NCBI GenBank assembly: GCA_027625915.1
Contig: JANTQA010000019.1
Coordinates: 811,001-875,000 of the forward strand
Reading direction: 5' to 3'
DNA from: Anaeramoeba flamelloides
Taxonomy: Eukaryota; Metamonada; Anaeramoebidae
DNA length: 64,000 nucleotides
Position numbers and translations under genes: made by a program. The notes beneath the pieces are model-generated. The model was not told the DNA's origin, did no database searches, and saw only the letters and a list, made by a program, of their open reading frames with translations. Shown here in pieces: positions 12,510-22,427 of the stretch (positions are counted from its first letter, which is position 1; each line of letters opens with the position of its first letter).

Positions 12510-12979
12510 ACAGTTTTTTACTCTTTAATCTGTGTTACAAAGAAAAAAAAGTGTTTTTTTTTTTTTTTTTTGTAGAGACCTACACATTAGTCGATCAAAG
12601 AAATCGTCAATCAACAATAAGTACTTGGGTAATTGATTTCTTAAAGTTTTATTATCAAAAAATAAAATTTTTAAAATGAAGGATCAAATATTTTAATTTT
12701 TCAAAAGTGGTTGAAAATTTTTAAGAGGAATTTTAGAATCAACAAAAAAATTAAAAATATCCCGAAAAATTTAGAATATTATAAAAAAATTTAAACAAAA
12801 CACATTAATAATTATAATTTTACTGAAAATATACCAGGGGTTGCTTTCAAAATTGATTTGATCTTAGATATACTATTTGGTAGTTGATTGGATGTTGCCT
12901 TGGGACAATAAAAAAAAAAAAGCACAGAAAATATTTTGAAACAGATTATAATCTTTGGGCACATATTATTTTGATCACT
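12510..12979 (+). mobile_element. D-family TIR element in unit 1
   Basis: It shares with the intact D copy the blocks TTAGTCGATCAAAGAAAT, ATGAAGGATCAAAT, TTGGATGTTGCCTTGG and the end GGGCACATATTATTTTGATCACT. The left end is weak and the start is approximate. The counterpart in unit 2 (about 19430-19740) loses similarity near 12720/19635, which I take as the right edge of the duplicated segment. Confidence 0.7.
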
Positions 12980-13139
12980 TTTATTCTTTTTTGATTCAAT
13001 TTTAAAAAAGTAAGTTTCGGTGCCCTTTGAACTGATCTTTTATTCTCCGGATTTTCATAACTAAAAAAATAATAAAAAGCTGGAAAATATTTGGATTTAT
13101 TTTTTATTAAAGTTAATGGGGGTTTGATGAATTAAAATA

Positions 13140-13368
13140 CCATTTGTTGCAAATCAAATGGAACAAAATTTTCAATTTGCTTATCAAAAAAAAGGTGTTA
13201 AAATCCTGTAAAATTTCAATTTTTTAATTCGGTAAATCAGTTTTAAATTATTAATTTTCACTTAAAGAATTGGTGACCTTTGATTATTTAATTCTTGGAG
13301 TGTGATTATTTTGGAGAGCTGAATGAAAATTTTGTTCTTTATATTTTGTAATTAATAGTACTGAACTA
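13140..13368. mobile_element. C-family MITE, copy 1 (only in unit 2)
   Basis: 229 bp flanked by TA (13138-13139, 13369-13370). The ends are inverted: CCATTTGTTGCAAATCAAAT at the left and TTTTGTAATTAATAG at the right, with AACAAAATTTTC and GAAAATTTTGTTC further in. Unit 1 has the unfilled site AAAATAGTGAAC near 3620. Other copies are at 32650, 48442, 51210 and 60008. Confidence 0.85.
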
Positions 13369-13420
13369 AGAGTTGGTTTCAAGAATATTCGAATTAAAGT
13401 AAGGTGTGAATTTTCATTAA

Positions 13421-13587
13421 AGAACTCGTCTTTATTAAATTTTTTTATCTGAATTTAATCGGATTGAGAAAATTTTTTGCCAATTATTTAGATTTGCAAA
13501 CCCTGTTTATTTTCATATTAAACTTATTTCTGGAAAAGGAATCCTTATTTTGTAATTGATAAAAAAAAAAAAAAAAGGGTAAGACCC
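13421..13587. mobile_element. H repeat insertion flanked by TTAA
   Basis: A 167-bp insertion present in unit 2 but not in unit 1 (site near 3668). TTAA stands at both edges (13417-13420 and 13588-13591). The same sequence recurs at about 39478-39655, sharing GATTGAGAAAATTTTTTGCC and TTTTCATATTAAAC blocks. TTAA duplication is typical of piggyBac-type elements, but no clear terminal inverted repeat is visible, so the class is open. Confidence 0.6.
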
Positions 13588-14172
13588 TTAAAACAAATTT
13601 TTCTCAAACCATTATCCCAAAAGACTGATAATCTCAAAAATAGATTTTTAATTTTTGATTTCAATTTGCCTTTTTTTTAGAATTATAAATCAATTTGAAA
13701 AACATACTTTTCCCAGACAACAATCTTGTTGTATACTAATTTTCAAGGTTTTCTTCAAATTTCAGATCAATTTAATACTTTCTTCAAAGCTCATAAACAC
13801 CTTTTGATCGTTGGGAAATGAAGTAAAAAGTTTAAAACATATGTGTGTGAATTTTACATTGTAAAGAACACCTTTAGTCTCACTAAAAAAATCTAAAAAA
13901 TTATTTTTTCAAATATTAAAAAAAACGGAAAAACTGAGAATAAATTCTCATAAGAAACATTGTAAAATCAATCCTTCAAAACTAGGACATGAATCTTCCC
14001 AATTCTGAATTTCAATGAACATTGAAACAAGAACAATTCAGGTTTCCAAAACCAAAACAATGTAAAAAACATATTCTCTTGATCTATTTTTTTATTACAA
14101 CTACTTTTTTATTTTCAAAACTTTTAAAAACTTTTTGAAGTCAAATTCCTTTTGACAAATCAAAATACTTAA

Positions 14173-17067
14173 ATGTCTGAATCTGATTTCTTAGAAACGT
14201 GTATAACAAAACGATCACAAATATATATTGGCCCCTTCGTTATTATCATGCTTTACACTCTCTTTCTTTTCCAATTGGCAATTAAACGAATCAAAAGAAA
14301 GTCCAAGCTTGGCTTATTTGATATTGTTACAATCTTATTTTTTCTTGGTGTTTTATTAAGGTTCCTATACCATTTGGTGAGACTAATCACACAAGAGGAA
14401 TACAAAACAATTTTTTTGGCATATTTGTCGGGAACTGCGATGATCATGAGTCTATGCTATTTAACTTATTTTTCAATCACAATGTCAAATTATGTTTGGA
14501 TCAATTTTAAAGATTTTACAGGAGACAAATCAAGCTGGGCACTCTCTCAAAGAACTTTCAAAATAATTTTTTTTTGTTTTAATATCGGATTTTTCGCTGT
14601 TTGTTTGTGGGTTGGAATCCAATTAACTTCTGGGTTGAGCAATGAAAAAAAACTTAATCAGGTGATTGAACAAGGGGTGATTGCAAACGCTTTTATGGTA
14701 AATTTCTTGTTTTTTTGATTTTTTTAACTGGTTTCTTAATTTGATCTGTTTTAAATGAAAGAAAATAAATACAGAAATAAAAACCCTTAATAAAATAATT
14801 GTTAAAAGTATCCTCAGTAATATCCTTTTCTTACTGTTATTTTGCCCCGATAACAATGTAAAAAATTTTTTGACATCTATGATTTGCCCAAAAAAATGGA
14901 AAAAAATTTCAGTTTACTTTTACTTACACTTTTTCAAAGAGAAATTACAATTTCCAATTTACTTCTTTGGGAACAAAGACTTGATATTGGGTAATAATTT
15001 TGATGGAAAATAGCAATAACCAGGGTAAAAACTTTTTATAATGTGAAGAAACAAAGTGAATTTAATGGTTTTCTTTTTCATAAAAAAATGGAAAAAAAAA
15101 AATTGATCTCCACAAAAAAAATATTTTATTCTGGGTTACTTAGTTGATCAGAATTTTTTGATACTTAATATCTCCAAAATTTGAAAGTAGAGAATGTCAC
15201 CAATAAAGTACATTCAAAATTTGTCCTATTACTATTGAGTAAAGTTCCCTTAAGAAAAATAAACTAGAATTGAATAGATCTAAAGGACATTTTTTTGTAA
15301 GCTCTTTTTAATTTTTTTAAAAAAAAGATTTAACTTTCAAAAGTGTACGTAATCAATATACACTAAAAAAACAATACCAAAATTCGTGATATTCATAAGG
15401 GACGAGTAATTCTTATTTATTTTTTTTTCGCAAAGGTGGTAGGATCATATATTTCAAGATTGTTAGTCACTCGGTAAAAATTTGTTATTCAAATGATATT
15501 GAAACAGTGGAAATAATTTTAGAGAAATCATATTTATTTTTGTAATAAAAAAAAATAGAGTATAGTATACGTTTGATATAAGATTTGTTTTAGATATAGA
15601 AATATTATAAAATTGGAAAGGAACTGATTAAAATAATTAATAATCTCATCGAATAACATGGTTATAAAAAATGATCAAATTTTATCACATTTTTTTTTGT
15701 AAAAGGCGTTTTAAAATTTTATAACATGTTATATTGGTGTTATAAAAGATAAAATATGTTATATAATGTGTTATAACTTAAGTAGATTGAAAATTAATAA
15801 TACAATAAAACAAATTAAATAATACATCTGGTTAAAATTGTTTCATTAAAAAAAATCATGATAGAAAACTTTTTTAAATTGTAAAATTATCATTAAAAAA
15901 CATTTTTTAAAATGAATTGTTATTTAATATTTTCAATTTTATTTTTTTTTTTTTAAAGTTTTCAATAAATTATTAATTATTATGAAAATTTTGAAACATT
16001 TTAAAATAAAAAAATTATAAGATGTTGTAAAAATGTTAATCAATTTTTTTTTATTAAAAAATAACATTATAAACAAGATTTTTGTTAAAATATGTTATCT
16101 GATTGTTTTAAAATTATTTTTTTATTAGTGTTTCTATTGGAATTTTATTTACTCTTCAATTAAAGATCATAATTATCATTGTTTTCTTAAATATACTAAG
16201 AATATGAGTTTTTTCAATTTTTCTAGAATATTTATTGATTCCTTGAATTTATTGGAGGTGGGATATCAACTGTTCTTGATGTTTATTATTCTAAATTATT
16301 TCTTATTTATCCTTCAAAGGCCAATTATAAAAAATAATTGATATTTGGAAAAAAAAGTTGGTAAACTTTGACTGACACAAAATTTGAGATCAATAGATAT
16401 ATAAATCAAGTTTTACAATCATTCAAAACTTCTATATAATTTGAAAATTGAATTTAATAAAAGAAAATGAAAATAAAATACAAAATTTAACCACTCGTTT
16501 TCTATGAGCATAGTTGTTTAAAAATCAAAAAATTTAGATAATTAACTTTGTCTATCAACTTATACATTTACCCTTCTATCAATATATCTTTATTCTTACT
16601 TAACTATACCTATATACTCACCAAATTACCCATAAAAACTATATTTATTCAATTGGCAATTTGTATAAATATATATATATATATATATTAATATAGATTT
16701 TAACTGGAATATTTTGGTGTTCAATTGGAATTCATTATTATCGAAAATTTTCAAAAATACTTATGGACATAAATAATAAAACAGAAAATATATTCACGAT
16801 GATGAAAATTTCGAAAATTTTCCAATATAGTTCAATAATACTGCTTTTTTTTCTTGTTATATCAATAATTTGTGCAATTTTGGGAGTTGTCTTGGATAGT
16901 GATGGGTTGCGGTGTATATTGTTTTTTGGAGTTGACACTTCCCTTCTCTTAATTTTTTTGTATGGATATCTTCTATTTTTGACATACAAAACTGAAAAAC
17001 AGGAAGAAGAAGAAGAAGATGATGATGATGATGATGATGATGATGATATCAATGGTGATATCAATGG

Positions 17068-17098
<31 letters not shown>

Positions 17099-17143
17099 AC
17101 AGAAGAAAGTACAACTGGGAAAGAGGGAATAGATGAAGATTAA
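14173..17143 (+). CDS. Seven-pass membrane protein, copy 2 (two exons)
   Basis: Exons 14173-14697 and 16697-17143 join in phase 0 to give 323 residues. The intron is 1999 nt with the same splice sites as copy 1. The seven helices and the intron inside helix 5 are as in copy 1. Exon 1 differs from copy 1 at about 21 of 175 residues, clustered in residues 13-34 around the first helix (for example I13K, E16Q, K34Q). The C-terminal tail differs most: after KTEKQ it becomes poly-Glu and then runs of Asp from GAT repeats (17018-17047 and 17068-17096), making the protein 32 residues longer. No family is firmly assigned; GPCR-like or TOM1-like is the best guess. The intron here lost the 3.34-kb block. 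Confidence 0.75.
14971..15260. repeat. B repeat remnant at the unit-2 deletion edge
   Basis: Aligns with 8401-8690 of unit 1 (ACTTGATATT, ATGGAAAATAGCAATAAC, TTTGAAAGTAGAGAATGTCA). It begins abruptly at the deletion junction (about 14969-14973), so only the right third of the B repeat survives here. Confidence 0.75.
17018..17096 (+). repeat. GAT triplet repeats in coding exon
   Basis: Two GAT runs (17018-17047 and 17068-17096) separated by a duplicated ATCAATGGTGAT block. They encode Asp runs in the tail of the second 7-TM protein. A further GAA run follows directly after the stop codon. Copy 1 has no GAT run at this place. Confidence 0.9.
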
Positions 17144-18615
17144 GAAGAAGAAGAAGAAGAAATAAAATAATTATTTTCATATATAATTAATTTTATTTAA
17201 ATTGAAACAAGAAATAAATAAATTTATTTAATTATTGTTCTTTGAATTGATTATTTAATTGGTGTATTATCTTTAATTGTTTCTTTCTCCCAATAAATAA
17301 ATAAATAAATAAACTAATTAATTAATTTAAAAAATTTATTATGACATATTTTTTTACCTATATTGGTTATAAATGTTTTTTTTTTAATCTATCCCATACA
17401 TTTTAAAGAATAATTGTGGGTAAAACAAAAAAAATCATTCAGTGAGATCTAAGAAGTTAACAACTTCATTTTTAACATAATATTGGATTTCCTCGAATCT
17501 AAAAATGAAAAAGAGAATGAGAAAAAAAACAGCTTTTTGAGATAATTTCTACTTTTGTAAAAATTTACAACACTTGTACCTTGTTAATAATTTTCACCTG
17601 TTTTATAATTGATTGTTTGGGTCATGTTAGAGAGTTCTATATTTTATTTTGATATATCAAAAGGAAGGGAAAAAGAAAAAAATTGTCAAATAATTATTTG
17701 TTATTTTCAAACAGATTTAAGTCAAGAAAAAATGATTTTAATTTTCAGAAAAATGGGATTTCGAGAAATGTCACATAATATAAAATAATTTTTGGTAATC
17801 TGAGTAAATTGTACTTTTAATTTTTTATAAACAATAAAATAACAATGCTATATTGACAAATTTTATTTTCATTTGGGTTGTTGAATGCAAATTACAAAAA
17901 AAGACACTCTCAAAGCACCAATTCCGAATTCATTTAGAAACTAACTATTAATTTTTTGTAGAAAAAGATTCAAATAAAAAAAATTGGCAAAAAAAAAAAA
18001 AAATAAACCAAATTATAGATTAATATTATAATAGAATAGAATTCAAAAATCAGATAGAGTAACTACTATCCTCAAAGATAATGTTGTTGGGAAATTTAGT
18101 TCTATTAAAAAAAGGGAAAATAACAATTTCTTTGTAAGAATTTCAATGATTTGTTTAGACTATGAAAACCATTCATGTGACCCAATTGTCAAAACTCAGA
18201 GGAATATGAGTTTATAAAGTTATAGTTATTATATGAAAAAATGTTGATCGATATTTTTTCGGCTAGAAAATTGTGATTATTTAACCTTTTCATTCATATC
18301 TTTATTAAAAAGTGTATTCAGGGTTCTTTATCTACAAAACATTATGGATATTTAACAAACATGGGTACTTAAGGATTGATTTCCAAAATGGATTCTATAT
18401 CCAAAATACAAAAAATAATTCTCAAAATAAAACAATTTTTGAAGATTCTCTAAATATAGATTCAAATTATTTTTTTTTGGAATAAATGGTTTTTTTTTTG
18501 GAAAAATTGTATTTTTCTTTTTGGTTCTTTTATTAGTTCCCACAAATTATCTCCATGAAATTAAGAGTAGTATTGAATAATACTGAGATTATTGATTTTC
18601 ATTGAGTAAAGAATA

Positions 18616-19309
18616 CTAAACTCTGTTTCAGTCAAAGGGGCCCAACGCTTTTTTCAAATATCAATTATTTTATATAATTGACCTTTGTAGAACAAATAAG
18701 AAACAAAGAGAATAATACACCTCAAAGAAATGTTGATACATGTCTGAGAGAAAACAAATTAATCAATAAATTTTCTTAAAAATTGAAAAACTCAAATTCT
18801 TAGTGGAATATTGAGAAAAACAAGGATGTTCGTTTTGAACTTCTACTGGTATTTGAATAATAAATATGAAACATTTTTCACTTCATTTTCCATACTTTTC
18901 TTTTAGAAATTAAGCCCCCAAACAAAGTTTGTTGGTATTTGTGGTCTCTATTTGAAAAAGGAAATGAAAATGAAGTGAGAATTTTTGACATTTATTAAAC
19001 AAATATCAAGATCAAAGATCGAATTGAATTACAATAGAAACCAATAGATTTCTCAACAATCTTTACATGGTTTCAATGACATTAGAATAACACATTTTTA
19101 CCAAGTGACTATTGATCTTGTAATAAAAAATTTTTTGCAAATGAATGACATTTTAAAAAAAAATCGAAAAAAAAACCAAAAATGTGAAAAAAAGATTTCA
19201 ATTTTGAAAATTTCAAAAATAAAGTTTTTCTTCTAATATCGATGCAAATCCTTTAAACACATGTATTATACCATTACAACTGGGCCCCTTTGACTGAAAA
19301 ATGGTTTAT
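18616..19309. mobile_element. F-family TIR element (only in unit 2)
   Basis: About 694 bp. The left terminus contains CAGTCAAAGGGGCCCA and the right its inverse TGGGCCCCTTTGACTG, each about 12-15 bp inside edges resembling TAAAC. Unit 1 has the uninterrupted site at about 12390 (AGAATAATATAAATTG). Interior palindromic blocks (CACTTCATTTTC / GAAAATGAAGTG) are shared with the F copy at 34448-35151. No coding frame. AATA occurs at both edges and may be the target duplication. Confidence 0.85.
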
Positions 19310-19429
19310 AATATTAATTACCCAATGAAAAGATAAATTAATTGTGTTAATATCTTATTTAGTGGATTTGCAAGTATTTGGTAAGTGTGGTTATTTAAGA
19401 AAGTATGGTTATTTCAAATAAACAGTTTT

Positions 19430-19740
19430 TTACTCTTTAATCTGTATTTCAAAGAAAAAAAGTGTTTTTTTTTTTTTTTTTTGTAGAGACCTACACATTA
19501 GTCGATCAAAGAAATCGTCTATCGACAATAAGTACATATGTAATTGATTTCTTAAAGTTTTATTATCAAAAAATAAAATTTTTAAAATGAAGGATCAAAT
19601 ATTTTAATTTTTCAAAAGTGGTTGAATATTTTTAAGAAGAATTTTGGATGTATTATAAAAATAAAAAAATTGGTAAAAAATCAATCAATTACGAACAATT
19701 TTAAACAAATTCGATTCATAATTAAAATTTTACTATTAAT
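19430..19740 (+). mobile_element. D-family element in unit 2, decayed
   Basis: Counterpart of the D element at 12510-12979. It is near-identical up to about 19635, sharing TTAGTCGATCAAAGAAAT and ATGAAGGATCAAAT, then diverges and lacks a recognisable right terminus. Confidence 0.6.
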
Positions 19741-20039
19741 AGATCATTAAGTTTTCCTTCAAAATTTATTTCAAGTTAGATATTTTTTTGTGTTTCAAAT
19801 TAGATATTGTATTATGATAATAAATAAAAATATATGAGTTTTTATTTCGAAATACAAATTTGATGACCTAGTTGTGGTTTTTTTAGATTACTTTTCTCAA
19901 CCATTTGAAAAGGTAATTTGGTTAATATCTTTTTATGTCTATTTTTAAGGACTTGGTAAGTGAGGTTGTAAAGGAAAACAAAAAATAAAAATAAAATAAC
20001 AATAAACTACATCCTATTTTCTAAAAAGAATTAATATAA

Positions 20040-20995
20040 CAGTTGCCAGAATAAAGCTTGTATTATATTTTAATACTTGTTTCAAAATAAAAAACTTGTT
20101 TTTTTGTTTAAGGGGATATACATTAACTGATCAAAGAAACCAATAATAAACCTTAATTAAATATGGTTTTGGTTTATAAAAGTTCTATTATTTAAAAAGA
20201 AATTCAAAAAATAAAGGATCAAATTGCAAAATTTATCTCTAAAAATAGAGTTATTTTTGACAGAAAATTTTATCAATAAAAAAACAAAAAAATTCAAAAA
20301 AATTGAGAATATAACAAAAAAAGTTAAACAAATTGCATTAATACAGTGATCAAAATAATGCGTGCACAACGACTATAATCCGTGTTTCAAAATATTATCC
20401 GTGCTTTTTTTTTATTCTTATAGCAAGGCAATGCCCAATCTACTACCCAATAGTATACCTAAGTACAAATCATTTTTGAAAGTAAAGGTCTGGTTATTTT
20501 CAGTAAAATTTAAATTATTCACGGAAATATGTTGAAAATTTTTCATAATATTTGAAATTTTTTTGAAATTTTTTGTTTTTTTGATGATTAAACTTTTATT
20601 AAAAATTAACTCTATTTTTTGAGATAAATTTTCCAATTTGATCCTTCATTTTTTGAATTTCTTTTTAAATAATAGAATTTTAAGAAACCAGTACCATATT
20701 TTTTTAGGGTTTATTATTGGTTTCTTTGATTGGTTAATGTATAGGTCAACTATAACAAAAAAACACGCTTTTTATTTTGAAACACGCATTTAATTTTTTG
20801 GCACGCTTTATTTTGACTACAGTAATTTTAATTTTACTGTAAATGTCCAGGGGTTTACTTCCAAAATTGATTTGAACTTAGGTATACTCATGTGTTGTAA
20901 ATTGGATGTTGCCTTGGAACAAGAAGAAAATAAAAGTACAGATTATATTTTGAAACAGGAATTATAGTCTTTGGTAAGCATTATTTTGATATATG
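20040..20995 (+). mobile_element. D-family TIR element, outer copy
   Basis: The left end is CAGTTGCCAGAATAAAGC at 20040 and the right end GCATTATTTTGAT near 20990. It is interrupted by an inverted D copy at 20344-20822. Without that insert it is about 478 bp, the same as the inner copy. Shared blocks include TTGGATGTTGCCTTGGAACA. No coding frame. Confidence 0.8.
20344..20822 (-). mobile_element. D-family TIR element, inner copy, best preserved
   Basis: 479 bp flanked by TA on both sides (20342-20343, 20823-20824). One end reads CAGTGATCAAAATAATGCGT and the other, inverted, CTGTAGTCAAAATAAAGCGT. The orientation is opposite to the host D element. The join ATTAATA/ATTTTAATTTTACTG matches the continuous sequence at about 12807 in another D copy, confirming a clean insertion at TA. 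Non-autonomous Tc1/mariner-like. Confidence 0.88.
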
Positions 20996-21971
20996 TAATC
21001 TATCAATAAAATATCCGAAAAACCTTGACTAACTTTTATAGTTAGCATTTATATATTAGGGGATGAATTCTTTTAGATAGTCCATCCTAAAAATGATTTT
21101 TTGATACAAATTTGAGAATATTTAAGGGGGTAAGTACATTTTTCATTTTTTGAGTGCAACCATTTATGAAAAACTGAATTATTCAAATCATTTCTTTTGC
21201 CAAATACATTGATATTTTCATAAATACTAGAGTGGAATATATTCTAGTAATAGATATTTTCATACCAACAAAAAAACAAAAATCAAAAAAATGAAAAAAT
21301 CGATCAAGAAAAAATAAAATTAAAATCATTTATTTCTTGATCTAATCTATAACTTTGATACAATTACCTCTTCTTAATTTGGTTTTGTTTTTAATTCTTC
21401 ATGGAAACACTTTTGTTTGGAAAATTTTTGATAAACAAATTACTGTTTATTTTGAAAGAATTTCCAAAATGAATTTAAAAATCCTATTTTCATTTATGTT
21501 ATCTAATTCTAGTTTTAGTTCAGAAAATCAGAGATTTTTTTAATTCTTCTTGAGAATAAGGGTTTATTGGACAAATTCGTTTGATTTTATAATTATTTAT
21601 TTTCCATTAAAATGAGAACTCAAAAAAATACTGAATCTGATTGAAATTTGTTATTGAATTTCTGAATTATTTTGAGTTGAATCTTTTGTAACTGTTTTTT
21701 GATTCCGAGAATTCAACTCCTTTATTTTAATTTTTGAAATTGTATTCCTCGTTTTGGCTTTGTTTGAGAAAAATATTTTAGAAAAAAATTTTGAAAGCAA
21801 ATTTGTCACAAAAGTTTTTTAAAATAATAATAAATAGTAATGGGGCTAGAAATTCAAGGAAAAAAATAGTTTGTATTCATAGCAAACTAAGAAGATAAAG
21901 AAAAACAACTTCAAAAATAGGCTTTTATCGTTTTTTTTTTTTCATTCTTGATTTCAACAAATTTATTTGGA

Positions 21972-22157
21972 ATGGTGATCTTTCGTGTTTGGTCTTCTAA
22001 AAGAAAACAATTTGTTCCACGACATATATTTTCAGGTATATTTTTTTGGTTTACTGTTTGGTTAATTTCGATCATTGGTATAAACACATTTCTAGATCCA
22101 AAACTAAATTTAATAAAACGAAAAATTGAAATCAAAAAAAAATGTTCAAAAAATTGA
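21972..22157 (+). CDS. Small single-pass membrane protein, hypothetical
   Basis: A 61-residue frame from ATG at 21972 to TGA. The N terminus is basic (SSKRKQFVPRH), followed by one hydrophobic helix (about residues 20-40, GIFFWFTVWLISIIG) and a K/R/I-rich tail. The charge pattern predicts a cytosolic or matrix N terminus. It lies 270 bp upstream of the TPR gene on the same strand. I do not recognise it. It could be a real small membrane subunit, or a chance frame in A/T-rich DNA. A more upstream in-frame start would not be ATG. Confidence 0.35.
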   Translation: MVIFRVWSSKRKQFVPRHIFSGIFFWFTVWLISIIGINTFLDPKLNLIKRKIEIKKKCSKN

Positions 22158-22332
22158 AAAAATTAAGATTCAACTCTGAATTACTTTGATTCCATTCACA
22201 AATAGACTAGCGGGTGATGTTTTGGTTTCAAAGTTTCAATATCTGTTGGCACTCAAAAAAACTTTTTTCAGTAATGTTAACACAATTAAAAATTTTCAAA
22301 ATGGTAAAATGTACTTACTTCCTTAAGTAATA

Positions 22333-22382
22333 GTAGGGAAAAAAACCTTACATGAAAATAATCCCTAACAAGATTTTTCTTT
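22333..22382 (+). mobile_element. E-family terminus fragment
   Basis: TAGGGAAAAAAACCTTACAT, then AATCCCTAACAAGATTTTT, resembles the left terminus of the E element at 11522 (GGGAAAAAAATACCGGACAT, then AATCCCTGACATGATTTTT). It ends about 45 bp before the TPR start codon, so transposon DNA sits in the likely promoter or 5' UTR. Confidence 0.5.
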
Positions 22383-22427
22383 TTTTAATACCCAAACAAG
22401 AATTGTTATTCAATTTTGAATTAAATT

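Larger units (their letters stand above)
3495..12720. repeat. Tandem segmental duplication, unit 1
   Basis: This segment aligns by eye with 13015-19640 over most of its length, covering upstream flank, both exons of the 7-TM gene, much of the intron, the 3' flank and a downstream D element. Identity is high, roughly 95% around exon 1 and close to 99% near 11.3-11.5 kb against 18.0-18.2 kb. Relative to unit 2 it has the extra E element at 11522-12008 and keeps a 3340-bp intron block (5061-8400) that unit 2 lacks. It does not have the C, H and F insertions of unit 2. The outer edges are approximate. Confidence 0.9.
13015..19640. repeat. Tandem segmental duplication, unit 2
   Basis: Second copy of the segment at 3495-12720, in the same orientation, starting about 35 bp after the D element that ends unit 1. 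It lacks 3340 bp of the intron block and the E element. It carries three extra insertions: C (13140-13368), H (13421-13587) and F (18616-19309). Each falls where unit 1 has an uninterrupted site. Confidence 0.9.
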
